Position numbers and translations under genes: made by a program
Source of the DNA: G963677325 sp963677325
Lineage (GTDB): Bacteria; Bacteroidota; Bacteroidia; Bacteroidales; Prolixibacteraceae
Direction: 5' to 3'
DNA length: 64,000 bases
Assembly (NCBI GenBank): GCA_963677325.2
Contig: CAXXGM010000014.1
Coordinates: 62,001 to 126,000, forward strand
Part shown: positions 1 through 8,198 of the stretch, piece by piece
How positions within the stretch are numbered: the first letter of the stretch is position 1
Layout: each line of letters begins with the position of its first letter
Notes under the pieces: model-generated
The model's database searches: none
Told to the model about the DNA's origin: nothing
Seen by the model: the letters and a program-made list of their open reading frames with translations, nothing else

Positions 1-3000
1 TGAAAGGATTGTACAATTTCTCCCTGTTGGGAAAACTTAAACAGCCGGCCTTGGGCCGTGGCCACCAGATAGTATGTATTTTCGTGATGTCGAAATCCAT
101 CGACCTTTAACACTCTATCATTCAAAGTCTTTCTGAAAACAACAGCTCCAACCTGATTAAGCACATAAAACTGAAATCCTTCGGTGCCCACCAAAATTTC
201 TGTCCGGCCGTCATCATTATAATCTCCATGTCTGATGTCATTAACCGCTCCTCCCACGTTCCGGACCCATTGTTCCTCAATTTTATTCCTGTATTGGATC
301 TGGCGTATCTCGCTTTGTTCCGATCCTATTAAGATCGTTGGCAGTCCGTTTTTACCCTTCTTTATTACCTCAACAACTTTCCAGCCAGGTCCTCCATCCA
401 TTTTGACCGTAACTGGTTTGGCATCTTTAATCAGGTTGTAATAATAATATTCCATGGCGATGATTCCTTCGTCTTTATCATCACCATCTAAATCAGCATA
501 CTCCATATCTTCGATACCATAAAAATACAAGGCTTTTTCAGATTTTAGCTGACCTCTGAGGTCGAGTTCGTACAGATAACGGAATTGCGTACCGACCATG
601 ATTGATGGCTCATGGTTCCTGCCATTGGGATATGCGAGCCTTACATTTGTTATACCTATTAAATTGCCTTTAAACTCATGATGCGCCACATCATCCGGAA
701 ACTTGTAATTCCATATTTCATTTCCTTTAATATTCAGTACCTGCATGTACCAATTCTCTGTTGCAATAAAGATAAGCAGCATTTTTCCTGTTGATTGAAC
801 AGTAACTTCATTAACCCGGCCTTTTGCTTTAAAGGTCCATATTTCATTCCCCTCCGGGTCAATTGCTTTTACAGTTCCGCTTGTCCCGGCTATTATAAGT
901 TCATCCTTACCGTCACCGTTAATATCCCCTGATACTGAACTTGCAATTTTTTCATTAAATGAATAAAAATTCTTCCAGCCCTGAATTGAAGTTTCCTTTA
1001 CAGGCTGCTTAATTGTTAAGAGAGATTTGCCTGTATCAATAGTTAGAAGATTTTCCAGACGTTGTTGCATTTCCTTGTTCCATCGCACTACACCTGAATC
1101 GATTGCACTTTCCCGAATAGGATATTCCGGATTATTGTATTTAATTTTATCTTTCTGCAGGCTATAAGTACTCCATCGACCTGTTAATGTATTCATTTTA
1201 AAAAACACTGGCACAGGAAAATGCAGCTTATTCAACCCAAGAATAACATTGGTTACCGATGCTGCAATAAGTTCGTTATTCCCAAGCAAATGAAACATCC
1301 CGTTACTGGAAAAAACATCGCAGTTTAATTCTCCGTGAATGGCCAGCCATTTTTTCTTCCCATGTATAATCTCTATGGTTGTCTCATTAAGACATTTGGA
1401 CTGTAATGCACTGCTATCTTTTTTATGACTTGAAAGAACATTAATAAATTCTGTTTTATCACCTGGCATGTATTTTTTTTCTTGCAGTACTTCTTCCAGA
1501 ACCGTCTCATTATCAGCATAAGGATAAGGGTAAACTGTTTTCCAGTATTTAATAAAATGACCGTAAATATCTTTAAACCGCAAATCAGAGTCAGCCATAC
1601 TTTGAAGTAACATGGTGACCCCTTTCTGTTCTACCTTGAACACATTTTGATATATCCTGGGAGTTCCCAAAGATTGCCACAAATTTTTAATCATGAAATT
1701 ACCCTGTTCATTGAACTTCAGGTCATCATAAATGATGAAAAATTCGCTGTCAGGACTTATGATTGTCCGGTCCCAATCTGTTCCGTTATAGTTTAATATC
1801 TTACTGCGACTTATACTGGTGTTCTTCAAGTCACTAACCCATTCCAGTTTTGCTAAAGGTGGTTTTTTACGCTGTTCTCCATCTTTTACAATCACCAATC
1901 CCGTATGATGTTCCGGAGAATTTTGAATATAATCTCTGTCTGTAAGAAACAACCGGCCATTAGCACTGTAGTTTAGAATTGTATTCCCATCCTGATGTCC
2001 ATGCCTTCCAGCAGAAAATCCGTCCAGAATCAGATAATTATCATTAAGTCCAAATCCAGACCTGAATGTTAATTTATGAAAGGTGTTTTGTTGTTCTACT
2101 CCAAGATTTCCTTCTTCCTGGCTCACCAATTCATTATAAACACCCGGTTCTATCTGTTGAGCCTGAATTTTCGGATAACTGTTGCTGATAAGTTCCTCTG
2201 AATGGTTCGGCGTCACCATATAGAGATGAATGGGATATTTCAGATCAGCCATGCTTTGACCTGGGAAAGGACCTTTTTGAGTTCGCTCCAGCAGAAAATT
2301 ATAGATAGGATCTTTATAATACCATGAGGCCGTATTCAATAACTGAGAATGACCGTAAGAATAAGCACTGGACATACCAAAAGGGTAAGTATCGCCGCCT
2401 CCTGATAACGTACCCAGATTATCGATCATCATGGCTTGTAAATCTGCACTGGGGCGCAAGCTTTGATTGATGTAATTGAGATTTCCCGTCGCCATGGCAT
2501 AATCAATATTGATCATCGGTACATGTGCCAAATAATCAGAGCCTTCATCCATGCTGATGTAGGATGTATTACCTATAAATATTTGATCACCCAATTCTTT
2601 CCATTTTAACACATCAGCCGTCTTATGATATTTTTCAAAATAATTACAAGAGCCTGAAAGCGATAGCGCCGGGAAAATCTCATGATTCCATCGTGTACCG
2701 GTTTTGGGCGCACCCGTAAGATAATGGTCATGAGCATTGGCTTCACAAGTCAGGTAAAGTGCTGACAAAATCTGCCTGCGTTCTGGTAAAGTAAATAAAG
2801 GGGAAGCTTCCAGGACCGCCCAGTTCTGAAATAATTTTGCACCCTCCGTCCACATGTTTTTTCTTGCAGCAAGTTGATTGTGAGCTTCAGAGGGATGGCA
2901 GTTTACAAAACGAGAATATCCTTTCAACAGTTGGCTGTAGATTTCTCCAAATGCAGGGTTACCAGTAAGCTGATAATATTCACCATAAAGTTTGATTTGA

Positions 3001-3755
3001 GCAAGTACCTTTATCAACGCATCGGCAATTTGTTCATTGTCTTTGATTGGCTCCAGTTTTTCAAGCAATCTGCTCATTTCCAAAGCCAATTGATCACTTA
3101 CCCCATTCCCAGTAGATTTGTGATTACCACCAAAATAGCTGCTTGTTTCTTTAGTCAGTTTAACCTGAAAAAGCCAGGGAATAACAGGCTCTTTCCCTTC
3201 TCTTAATATCGCCATTAACCTGTTAACCCCAAATCTGGCTCCATCAATATCAGTAGCTCCGATAATAATAGTATTTCCCCCCAGACCAAATGGATCTATC
3301 AAAGTCAACAATTGATATCCACCTTTCCCGGGATATACCGCATCTGCATAAGACATTCGCAAACCATACAAGCGGGCCATTTGTTTGTTATTCCACAGGT
3401 TGCCTAATATCAGTGTATTGCCAGTCCAACCGGTAACGAATTTTTCCGATTCAGGAATACTGATATCTACCTGAAGGTTCCATATTTTTTTCAGTTCACC
3501 CGCTATATCCCTGCCCAAGTCTTTCCATGCCTGGTCATCCGGAACAATGATTTTGAGTCCATTAATATTCGTTGTTCTCTGTAATTGTCTGGGAGATATA
3601 TCTTTATAGAGTGGAGTATCACTTACAGATTTATATTCTGAAATCGACCTATATTTGAATACCGCTATATCATTACCATACGAAGGGTTTGAAAGCTGAC
3701 AAAGGCATAACATAACGCCGACACATATTATGTTTTTTAACACATTTATTATCAT
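1..3755 (-). CDS. Large secreted heparinase-like lyase with C-terminal FG-GAP-type repeats (3' end outside window)
   Basis: Open reading frame without a stop from the ATG at 3755 to the window edge, at least 1251 codons; an in-frame ATG at 3776 is an alternative start. An N-terminal signal peptide (residues about 8-22) is followed by a domain resembling the accessory domain in front of GH20/GH67 catalytic domains (GNTIIIGATDIDGARFGVNR). Next comes an alpha-helical toroid-like region, then a block typical of heparinase II/III-like lyases (DGFSAGRHGHQDGNTILNYS). The C-terminal third has Asp-rich FG-GAP/VCBS-type repeats (GDINGDGKDELIIAG, ADLDGDDKDEGIIA, GDYNDDGRTEILVG) that should form a beta-propeller. 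As the last visible gene of the SusCD locus it probably degrades a uronate-containing glycan outside the cytoplasm. The domain calls rest on motif recognition, and the substrate is unknown. Confidence 0.65.
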   Translation of the reverse strand, partial: MIINVLKNIICVGVMLCLCQLSNPSYGNDIAVFKYRSISEYKSVSDTPLYKDISPRQLQRTTNINGLKIIVPDDQAWKDLGRDIAGELKKIWNLQVDISIPESEKFVTGWTGNTLILGNLWNNKQMARLYGLRMSYADAVYPGKGGYQLLTLIDPFGLGGNTIIIGATDIDGARFGVNRLMAILREGKEPVIPWLFQVKLTKETSSYFGGNHKSTGNGVSDQLALEMSRLLEKLEPIKDNEQIADALIKVLAQIKLYGEYYQLTGNPAFGEIYSQLLKGYSRFVNCHPSEAHNQLAARKNMWTEGAKLFQNWAVLEASPLFTLPERRQILSALYLTCEANAHDHYLTGAPKTGTRWNHEIFPALSLSGSCNYFEKYHKTADVLKWKELGDQIFIGNTSYISMDEGSDYLAHVPMINIDYAMATGNLNYINQSLRPSADLQAMMIDNLGTLSGGGDTYPFGMSSAYSYGHSQLLNTASWYYKDPIYNFLLERTQKGPFPGQSMADLKYPIHLYMVTPNHSEELISNSYPKIQAQQIEPGVYNELVSQEEGNLGVEQQNTFHKLTFRSGFGLNDNYLILDGFSAGRHGHQDGNTILNYSANGRLFLTDRDYIQNSPEHHTGLVIVKDGEQRKKPPLAKLEWVSDLKNTSISRSKILNYNGTDWDRTIISPDSEFFIIYDDLKFNEQGNFMIKNLWQSLGTPRIYQNVFKVEQKGVTMLLQSMADSDLRFKDIYGHFIKYWKTVYPYPYADNETVLEEVLQEKKYMPGDKTEFINVLSSHKKDSSALQSKCLNETTIEIIHGKKKWLAIHGELNCDVFSSNGMFHLLGNNELIAASVTNVILGLNKLHFPVPVFFKMNTLTGRWSTYSLQKDKIKYNNPEYPIRESAIDSGVVRWNKEMQQRLENLLTIDTGKSLLTIKQPVKETSIQGWKNFYSFNEKIASSVSGDINGDGKDELIIAGTSGTVKAIDPEGNEIWTFKAKGRVNEVTVQSTGKMLLIFIATENWYMQVLNIKGNEIWNYKFPDDVAHHEFKGNLIGITNVRLAYPNGRNHEPSIMVGTQFRYLYELDLRGQLKSEKALYFYGIEDMEYADLDGDDKDEGIIAMEYYYYNLIKDAKPVTVKMDGGPGWKVVEVIKKGKNGLPTILIGSEQSEIRQIQYRNKIEEQWVRNVGGAVNDIRHGDYNDDGRTEILVGTEGFQFYVLNQVGAVVFRKTLNDRVLKVDGFRHHENTYYLVATAQGRLFKFSQQGEIVQSF

Positions 3756-3931
3756 ACAGTTAATTCTTGCTTGCATAAATTGTTTTCATTTCATAGAAAG
3801 CCGATGCATCATGCGCCTTAATATTACCAATCAACTACCTTCTCCGGTGGATACAATTATTTATATTCCGAATTTCAACTGTTTAAAATCTCCAATCTCT
3901 TTATATTTAACAAACATAACAAAAAGCAACA

Positions 3932-5275
3932 TCATATTTTAGGTTCCCAACCCGATTGATAATCTCTGGACCATAATTTTTGGGCCACAGGATCATTCTT
4001 AATATGACCATTTGAAGGATCCAGATGCAATGTGTCACCCGAACGAAGAGCAATATTTCCAAGCTGAACAAGCAAAGTACTTTTATGACCGCTCAAAATA
4101 TCTGAATTTAATGGGGTCCCAATCCTTATGGCATCCAGGAAGTTTCGAATATGGACTGAATCCAGTCCCATTGCAGGATTACTGAGGTTGTGTGTATCAA
4201 CCTGTGATTTACCATTGACTTCTTTAATGAGTTTACCTTTCAGATCAAAAACTGAGTAAGCATCTCCGCTATCAATCCGTAATGATCCATTTTCACCGCT
4301 GAACATAACCCCAACCGTGCTGCCTTCAATAGGACGGCCGTTGCAACTGAGACCCTCCCAGGACATGCTTGTGTTATTATTGAACTCCATATTTATAACC
4401 TGAGTATCTGGAGTCTGCCAGTCATCCTGATGACGGTAACGTCCGCCTGCGGAACAAATACGGATAGGATAATCAACACCCAATCCCCAGCGTGCGAGAT
4501 CAACGAAGTGGGTTCCGTTATTTCCAGACTCACCTGTTCCCCAATTCCAGAACCAATGCCAATTATAATGTAAAAAGTTATCTTTAAATGATTTACGAGG
4601 AGCCGGACCCTGCCATAATTCGTAATCAAGCCATGATGGGACAGGAATTTCCCTGCCACCTCCAATAGAAGGACGGTTGTTGGTGTACCATGTTTTCGCA
4701 AAATAGGGTCTGCCAATTATGCCGGCCTTAAGTTCGGCAATACCGGCAACTATATTAGGAAAAGAACGGCGTTGATTTCCCATCTGAATAACATTTTTAT
4801 ACTTTGCTACAGCAGCAATCAATAACTCTCCTTCCTTTGGGTTATGGCTGCAAGGTTTTTCAAGATAGACATGTTTGCCAGCTTTTGAAGCAAGTATAGC
4901 AGCGGGGGCATGCCAATGATCAGGAGCTGCAATAACAATGGCATCAAGGTCCTTGCTCTCGAGAACCTTTCTGAAATCAGGCATAGCGCCTGGACGTTTT
5001 CCCGTGATCTTTTCAATATTTCCGATGCATTTTTGTTCTGCACGTGAGTCAACATCGCAGACATATATAATTTCACAATTCTCTTGTTTACAAAAGGTAT
5101 TTGCCAAGGCCATACCACGGGAATTTACGCCCATCATTGCAATGTTAATCCTGTCGTTTGCTCCAGAGATTCTACCATAACTTTTAGCGCTATATCCGGG
5201 TAAAATACCTCCAACAGAAAGAGCAGCTGCACCTGTCATGGCCTGTTTCATAAAAGCTCTTCGATTATCCTTCAT
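3932..5275 (-). CDS. Gfo/Idh/MocA family oxidoreductase with Tat signal
   Basis: NAD(P)-dependent sugar or sugar-derivative oxidoreductase, probably exported folded. The start at 5275 gives MKDNRRAFMKQA, a twin-arginine signal followed by a hydrophobic Ala/Gly stretch; a longer start at 5299 would bury this signal and is less likely. The Rossmann fold begins at INIAMMGVNSRG. The family hallmark EKP (VYLEKPCSHN) and the C-terminal substrate region with conserved His/Trp (HWFWNWGTGESGNNGTHF) are all present. Length (about 447 aa) is normal for Bacteroidota Tat-exported members. It lies between the DUF5017 lipoprotein gene and the lyase gene on the same strand, so it probably converts sugars released by that system. 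A strong hairpin (5355-5396) lies just upstream, so it may be expressed less than the SusCD genes. Confidence 0.88.
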   Translation of the reverse strand: MKDNRRAFMKQAMTGAAALSVGGILPGYSAKSYGRISGANDRINIAMMGVNSRGMALANTFCKQENCEIIYVCDVDSRAEQKCIGNIEKITGKRPGAMPDFRKVLESKDLDAIVIAAPDHWHAPAAILASKAGKHVYLEKPCSHNPKEGELLIAAVAKYKNVIQMGNQRRSFPNIVAGIAELKAGIIGRPYFAKTWYTNNRPSIGGGREIPVPSWLDYELWQGPAPRKSFKDNFLHYNWHWFWNWGTGESGNNGTHFVDLARWGLGVDYPIRICSAGGRYRHQDDWQTPDTQVINMEFNNNTSMSWEGLSCNGRPIEGSTVGVMFSGENGSLRIDSGDAYSVFDLKGKLIKEVNGKSQVDTHNLSNPAMGLDSVHIRNFLDAIRIGTPLNSDILSGHKSTLLVQLGNIALRSGDTLHLDPSNGHIKNDPVAQKLWSRDYQSGWEPKI

Positions 5276-5354
5276 AATTGTATATTTTAATTTTTTCAAT
5301 CTAAATTTAATAATGATTTTTTCGTTGTTTGTATAGACTTCTTAACAACATTTA

Positions 5355-5396
5355 AAGGCATGCTGATATTAAACTGTATTAATATCAGCATGCCTT
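5355..5396 (-). terminator. Perfect 18-bp stem hairpin between PUL genes
   Basis: Positions 5355-5372 and 5379-5396 are exact inverse complements with a 6-nt loop. It sits between the stop of the DUF5017 gene and the start of the oxidoreductase gene. In the transcribed direction only a short T stretch follows, so it may be a leaky terminator or an mRNA-end stabiliser that separates the levels of the SusCD part and the enzyme part. Confidence 0.5.
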
Positions 5397-5407
5397 ATCA
5401 AGATAGC

Positions 5408-6340
5408 TTAAGGTTCAATAGTAATATCAATTTGTCTGATTACTTCTCTGCTTTCATTAATATTAGCATTTGCAGCAATGAAATAGACTTTGTAAATACC
5501 TGGGTTGGTAAATTTATAAGTATACGATTCTAATCGGGGATCCGAGTTCCCTTTAAGGGATAGCGGACGGTCCGGTCCCAAATCGATCTCACCGGCGTTT
5601 ATCGGTTTGCTAATGGCCCAGATTTCATGTAAAGGATCATTACCGGCTGAATAAGCATTTCCCAAAAGAGTGACCCTGCTGGCTGAAATTGAAGATCTTG
5701 GTACTATAGTGGTGTCGTTTATTTGGTTGACAATTCTGAATCCTGTGTTTAGCATATTAGAAAGCGTCAAGGCACCAATGGTAGTATTGCTTGTCAATAA
5801 AAAATTTTGGACCATCCATGTCCGTGCATCACCGGAGACCAACTGAGGTTTGGTAACATACCGGTACGCCAGGTAAAGTGGTTTACCTGCTACTACCAGG
5901 TCGGTAATATCTTTCGAACCCGAAGCGAGGAAGGTAGCATTGGTACCAAGAAGAAATCTGTTTGTTATATCAGTCCATGTGGCAGCCTGCACTCTTGTAA
6001 AGTCAGCATAATTTCCATCAAAATCAGAAGATGCAACAACCGAAAACTGGTTTGTCTGAGTGCCTCCTGTTACGCCGGAAGTAAATGATAAATTCACTTG
6101 TCCGGCAGCTACTGTCCTGCCATCTTTAAACGCATAATCATTGAGTACCTCACCTGAATAAAAAGATATTAACCCTGCATTTCCTTCAAAGGAAAAGGTT
6201 ACATCTTCTCCAACCTTGAAAGTTGTTGCAGTAGTTTTTACCTGGAAATCGGGGGTACCACCAGCTAATTCAAATTTTTCATTACAGGATGATGCCAATA
6301 CGAGCAATCCTGCTAAAATCGCACTATATCTTAATTTCAT
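5408..6340 (-). CDS. DUF5017 domain surface lipoprotein (SusE/F-like position)
   Basis: The ATG at 6340 gives a lipoprotein signal (MKLRYSAILAG..LASSC); a start at 6382 would add 14 residues before the signal and overlap susD. After the lipobox Cys come an Asn/Glu-rich linker and the DUF5017 signature (VGEDVTFSFEGNAGLISFYSG). The C-terminus is a beta-rich PKD-like segment (YTYKFTNPGIYKVYFIAANANI). Proteins of this type follow susCD and are thought to bind glycan at the cell surface. About 310 aa, no catalytic motif. It lies directly downstream of susD, and the close spacing indicates one operon. Confidence 0.8.
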   Translation of the reverse strand: MKLRYSAILAGLLVLASSCNEKFELAGGTPDFQVKTTATTFKVGEDVTFSFEGNAGLISFYSGEVLNDYAFKDGRTVAAGQVNLSFTSGVTGGTQTNQFSVVASSDFDGNYADFTRVQAATWTDITNRFLLGTNATFLASGSKDITDLVVAGKPLYLAYRYVTKPQLVSGDARTWMVQNFLLTSNTTIGALTLSNMLNTGFRIVNQINDTTIVPRSSISASRVTLLGNAYSAGNDPLHEIWAISKPINAGEIDLGPDRPLSLKGNSDPRLESYTYKFTNPGIYKVYFIAANANINESREVIRQIDITIEP

Positions 6341-6368
6341 CTGAATCGTTTTAATTATTAGTAAAAAT

Positions 6369-8180
6369 TTACCATCCTTCATTCTGAACCAGCGCTTTAT
6401 TGGAAGTCAGTTCACGGGTGGGTATCGGCCATATGAGGTTTTTATCCGATACATTTTTATAATACTGCGCAAAATAGGAACCTGGCGCCTGAATATCAAT
6501 CGTTCTTCCTATTTCGCTCATTGTAAAAGTGAATATTCCCCACCGGATAAGGTCCGCTCTCCGCAAGGTTTCAAAACATAATTCTCTTGACCTTTCTTTC
6601 TGTATTAAATCACGAAAAGCAGTTTGATCCAAGGTTGGTATGTTTGCATCCGTTATTTTATAGATCGTAGCCGTGGCTGTTGCTCCTGTACCCCCTCCAC
6701 CCGTCAGGGTGATTGTGGGTGCGCTGGTATACAAAGATCCCATTTGAGTACCAGTGACTGCATCCGGGGCTAAAGTAACTGCTGTGACTTTTCCACTTTT
6801 TATAGTGGCTATTGCCGTTGCACTTGTCCCTCCACCAGATGAAATGGTTACGGTAGGAGCAGAACTATAACCAAATCCTCCATTGGTGACAGTAATTGAT
6901 TTTATTCCGGATGACCAGCTTCTTTGTCTTACCAAATCTACAGCATCTATTGCTGCCTGGGTAGGTCCTCCATTGACTTCGTTCTCGGCTTCAGCAAACA
7001 TAAGCAACACGTCAGAATATCTCAAAACAGGAAAATTCTGGGGGGTGGCGCTACCATTTTTTGGCAGTACTACCTCGTATTCCCTCCTGAATTTGGCACA
7101 TTGGCGCGTATATAAAGAAGCATTTGATGTGGAAGTGACAAATTTTTTAGAACCCAGTTCACCTGTGGAGTTATAAGTAAAACTAGCAATGGCCCAATCC
7201 CGCCGTAAATCGCCAGGCTCATATAATGAATATAAATTGGATGTAATACGTACACCTCCGTAACCGTTACCAGTTAGCGCGTTGCTTGAGGAAGGACCAT
7301 TCACATAACCAACCCAGCCTGTTTCTGTATATGCATCCGTTCTGTTTCCCCAATATTCAACTTCCCAGATACTTTCGTTTATATCGTACTTATCCTGAGC
7401 AAGGTTTATAAAAACTTGTGAATAGGAAGGGTTTAGCGAATGGCCCGCCGCTGCATCGTCCATAACTTTTTTAGCCCAGTTGCGTGCTTCTTCAAATTTA
7501 GACTCGTCTTTAAGCGGATACCCTGCCATATACAGGCAAACACGGGCAAGAATTCCTCGAACGGCTGATTTATTAACCCTTCCTCCAAATCCTAAAGTTT
7601 TAATATCAGGTACTAAAACTTCTGCTTCCTTCATATCTTTTAATACCTGCTCGTAGACTTCTTTAATGGAAGCACGCGGAACATCTGTTTCGCCAATCGA
7701 GTTTGCAGATTTTAAAACCAACGGTACACCTTCAAAACTTTGTACCAATAGAAAATAGTAATAACCTCTTAAAAAAAGAGTTTCGCCCTTTATCCGGTCT
7801 CTTATAGTTTGATCCAGATTTGTGTTTTTATCCAAATTCGCCAACAAAATATTGGCCCGGTTGATACCACTATACAAATTTGTCCAAAATGCACTAATAT
7901 CGCCATCACTGGCCGTAAAATTATTTGCCTGCGGACCTGTAACAGGGGTAGTTCTGGCATAATACCCTTCGTCTGCTTCCAGACCCAAACGATAAAGTCT
8001 CACACCTCCATAGGTAGTGCCTAAAATATCATATACGCCGTTTAGAGCATAGTTTAACTGTGTTTCCGATGTATAATATGTTTCCGGTGCAAGAAAATCG
8101 TCTGGCTGCTTATTAAGAAGATTGTCGCACGAGGCCAGACTCAAAATAAGCACGATTAAGAAATAATATCTATGTTTCAT
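6369..8180 (-). CDS. susD: SusD/RagB family nutrient-binding lipoprotein with glycine-rich insertion
   Basis: Outer-membrane lipoprotein that captures glycan for the adjacent SusC channel. The signal peptide ends in LASC (Cys18). TPR-like SusD features follow: LRGYYYFLLVQSFEGVPLVL near 137-156, LRYSDVLLMFAEAENE near 386-401, and the C-terminal block ERSRELCFETLRRADLIRWG near 529-548. Between these last two, residues about 426-509 form an insertion of two related glycine-rich units (GGFGYSSAPTVTIS and SLYTSAPTITLTGGGGTGA) that ordinary SusD proteins lack. Its 19 bp separation from susC and shared strand fit a canonical pair. 603 aa is longer than average because of the insertion. Confidence 0.93.
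   Translation of the reverse strand: MKHRYYFLIVLILSLASCDNLLNKQPDDFLAPETYYTSETQLNYALNGVYDILGTTYGGVRLYRLGLEADEGYYARTTPVTGPQANNFTASDGDISAFWTNLYSGINRANILLANLDKNTNLDQTIRDRIKGETLFLRGYYYFLLVQSFEGVPLVLKSANSIGETDVPRASIKEVYEQVLKDMKEAEVLVPDIKTLGFGGRVNKSAVRGILARVCLYMAGYPLKDESKFEEARNWAKKVMDDAAAGHSLNPSYSQVFINLAQDKYDINESIWEVEYWGNRTDAYTETGWVGYVNGPSSSNALTGNGYGGVRITSNLYSLYEPGDLRRDWAIASFTYNSTGELGSKKFVTSTSNASLYTRQCAKFRREYEVVLPKNGSATPQNFPVLRYSDVLLMFAEAENEVNGGPTQAAIDAVDLVRQRSWSSGIKSITVTNGGFGYSSAPTVTISSGGGTSATAIATIKSGKVTAVTLAPDAVTGTQMGSLYTSAPTITLTGGGGTGATATATIYKITDANIPTLDQTAFRDLIQKERSRELCFETLRRADLIRWGIFTFTMSEIGRTIDIQAPGSYFAQYYKNVSDKNLIWPIPTRELTSNKALVQNEGW
6654..6905 (-). repeat. In-frame SAPTVT/GGGGTGATATA repeat insertion within susD
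   Basis: Two degenerate units, each pairing a (Y)xSAPT(V/I)T strand with a Gly/Thr/Ala-rich strand (TSATAIATI; TGATATATI), are joined by a KVTAVTLAPDAVTG linker. They interrupt the C-terminal part of SusD between the FAEAENE helix region and the ERSRELCFE block. The pattern suggests extra beta-strands forming a small surface module. Confidence 0.7.
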
Positions 8181-8198
8181 ATCTTGATTGTTTATTTT

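Noticed and set aside
3730..3942. 70-codon plus-strand reading frame
   Set aside because: It overlaps the lyase 5' end and AT-rich spacer, with no recognisable protein features.
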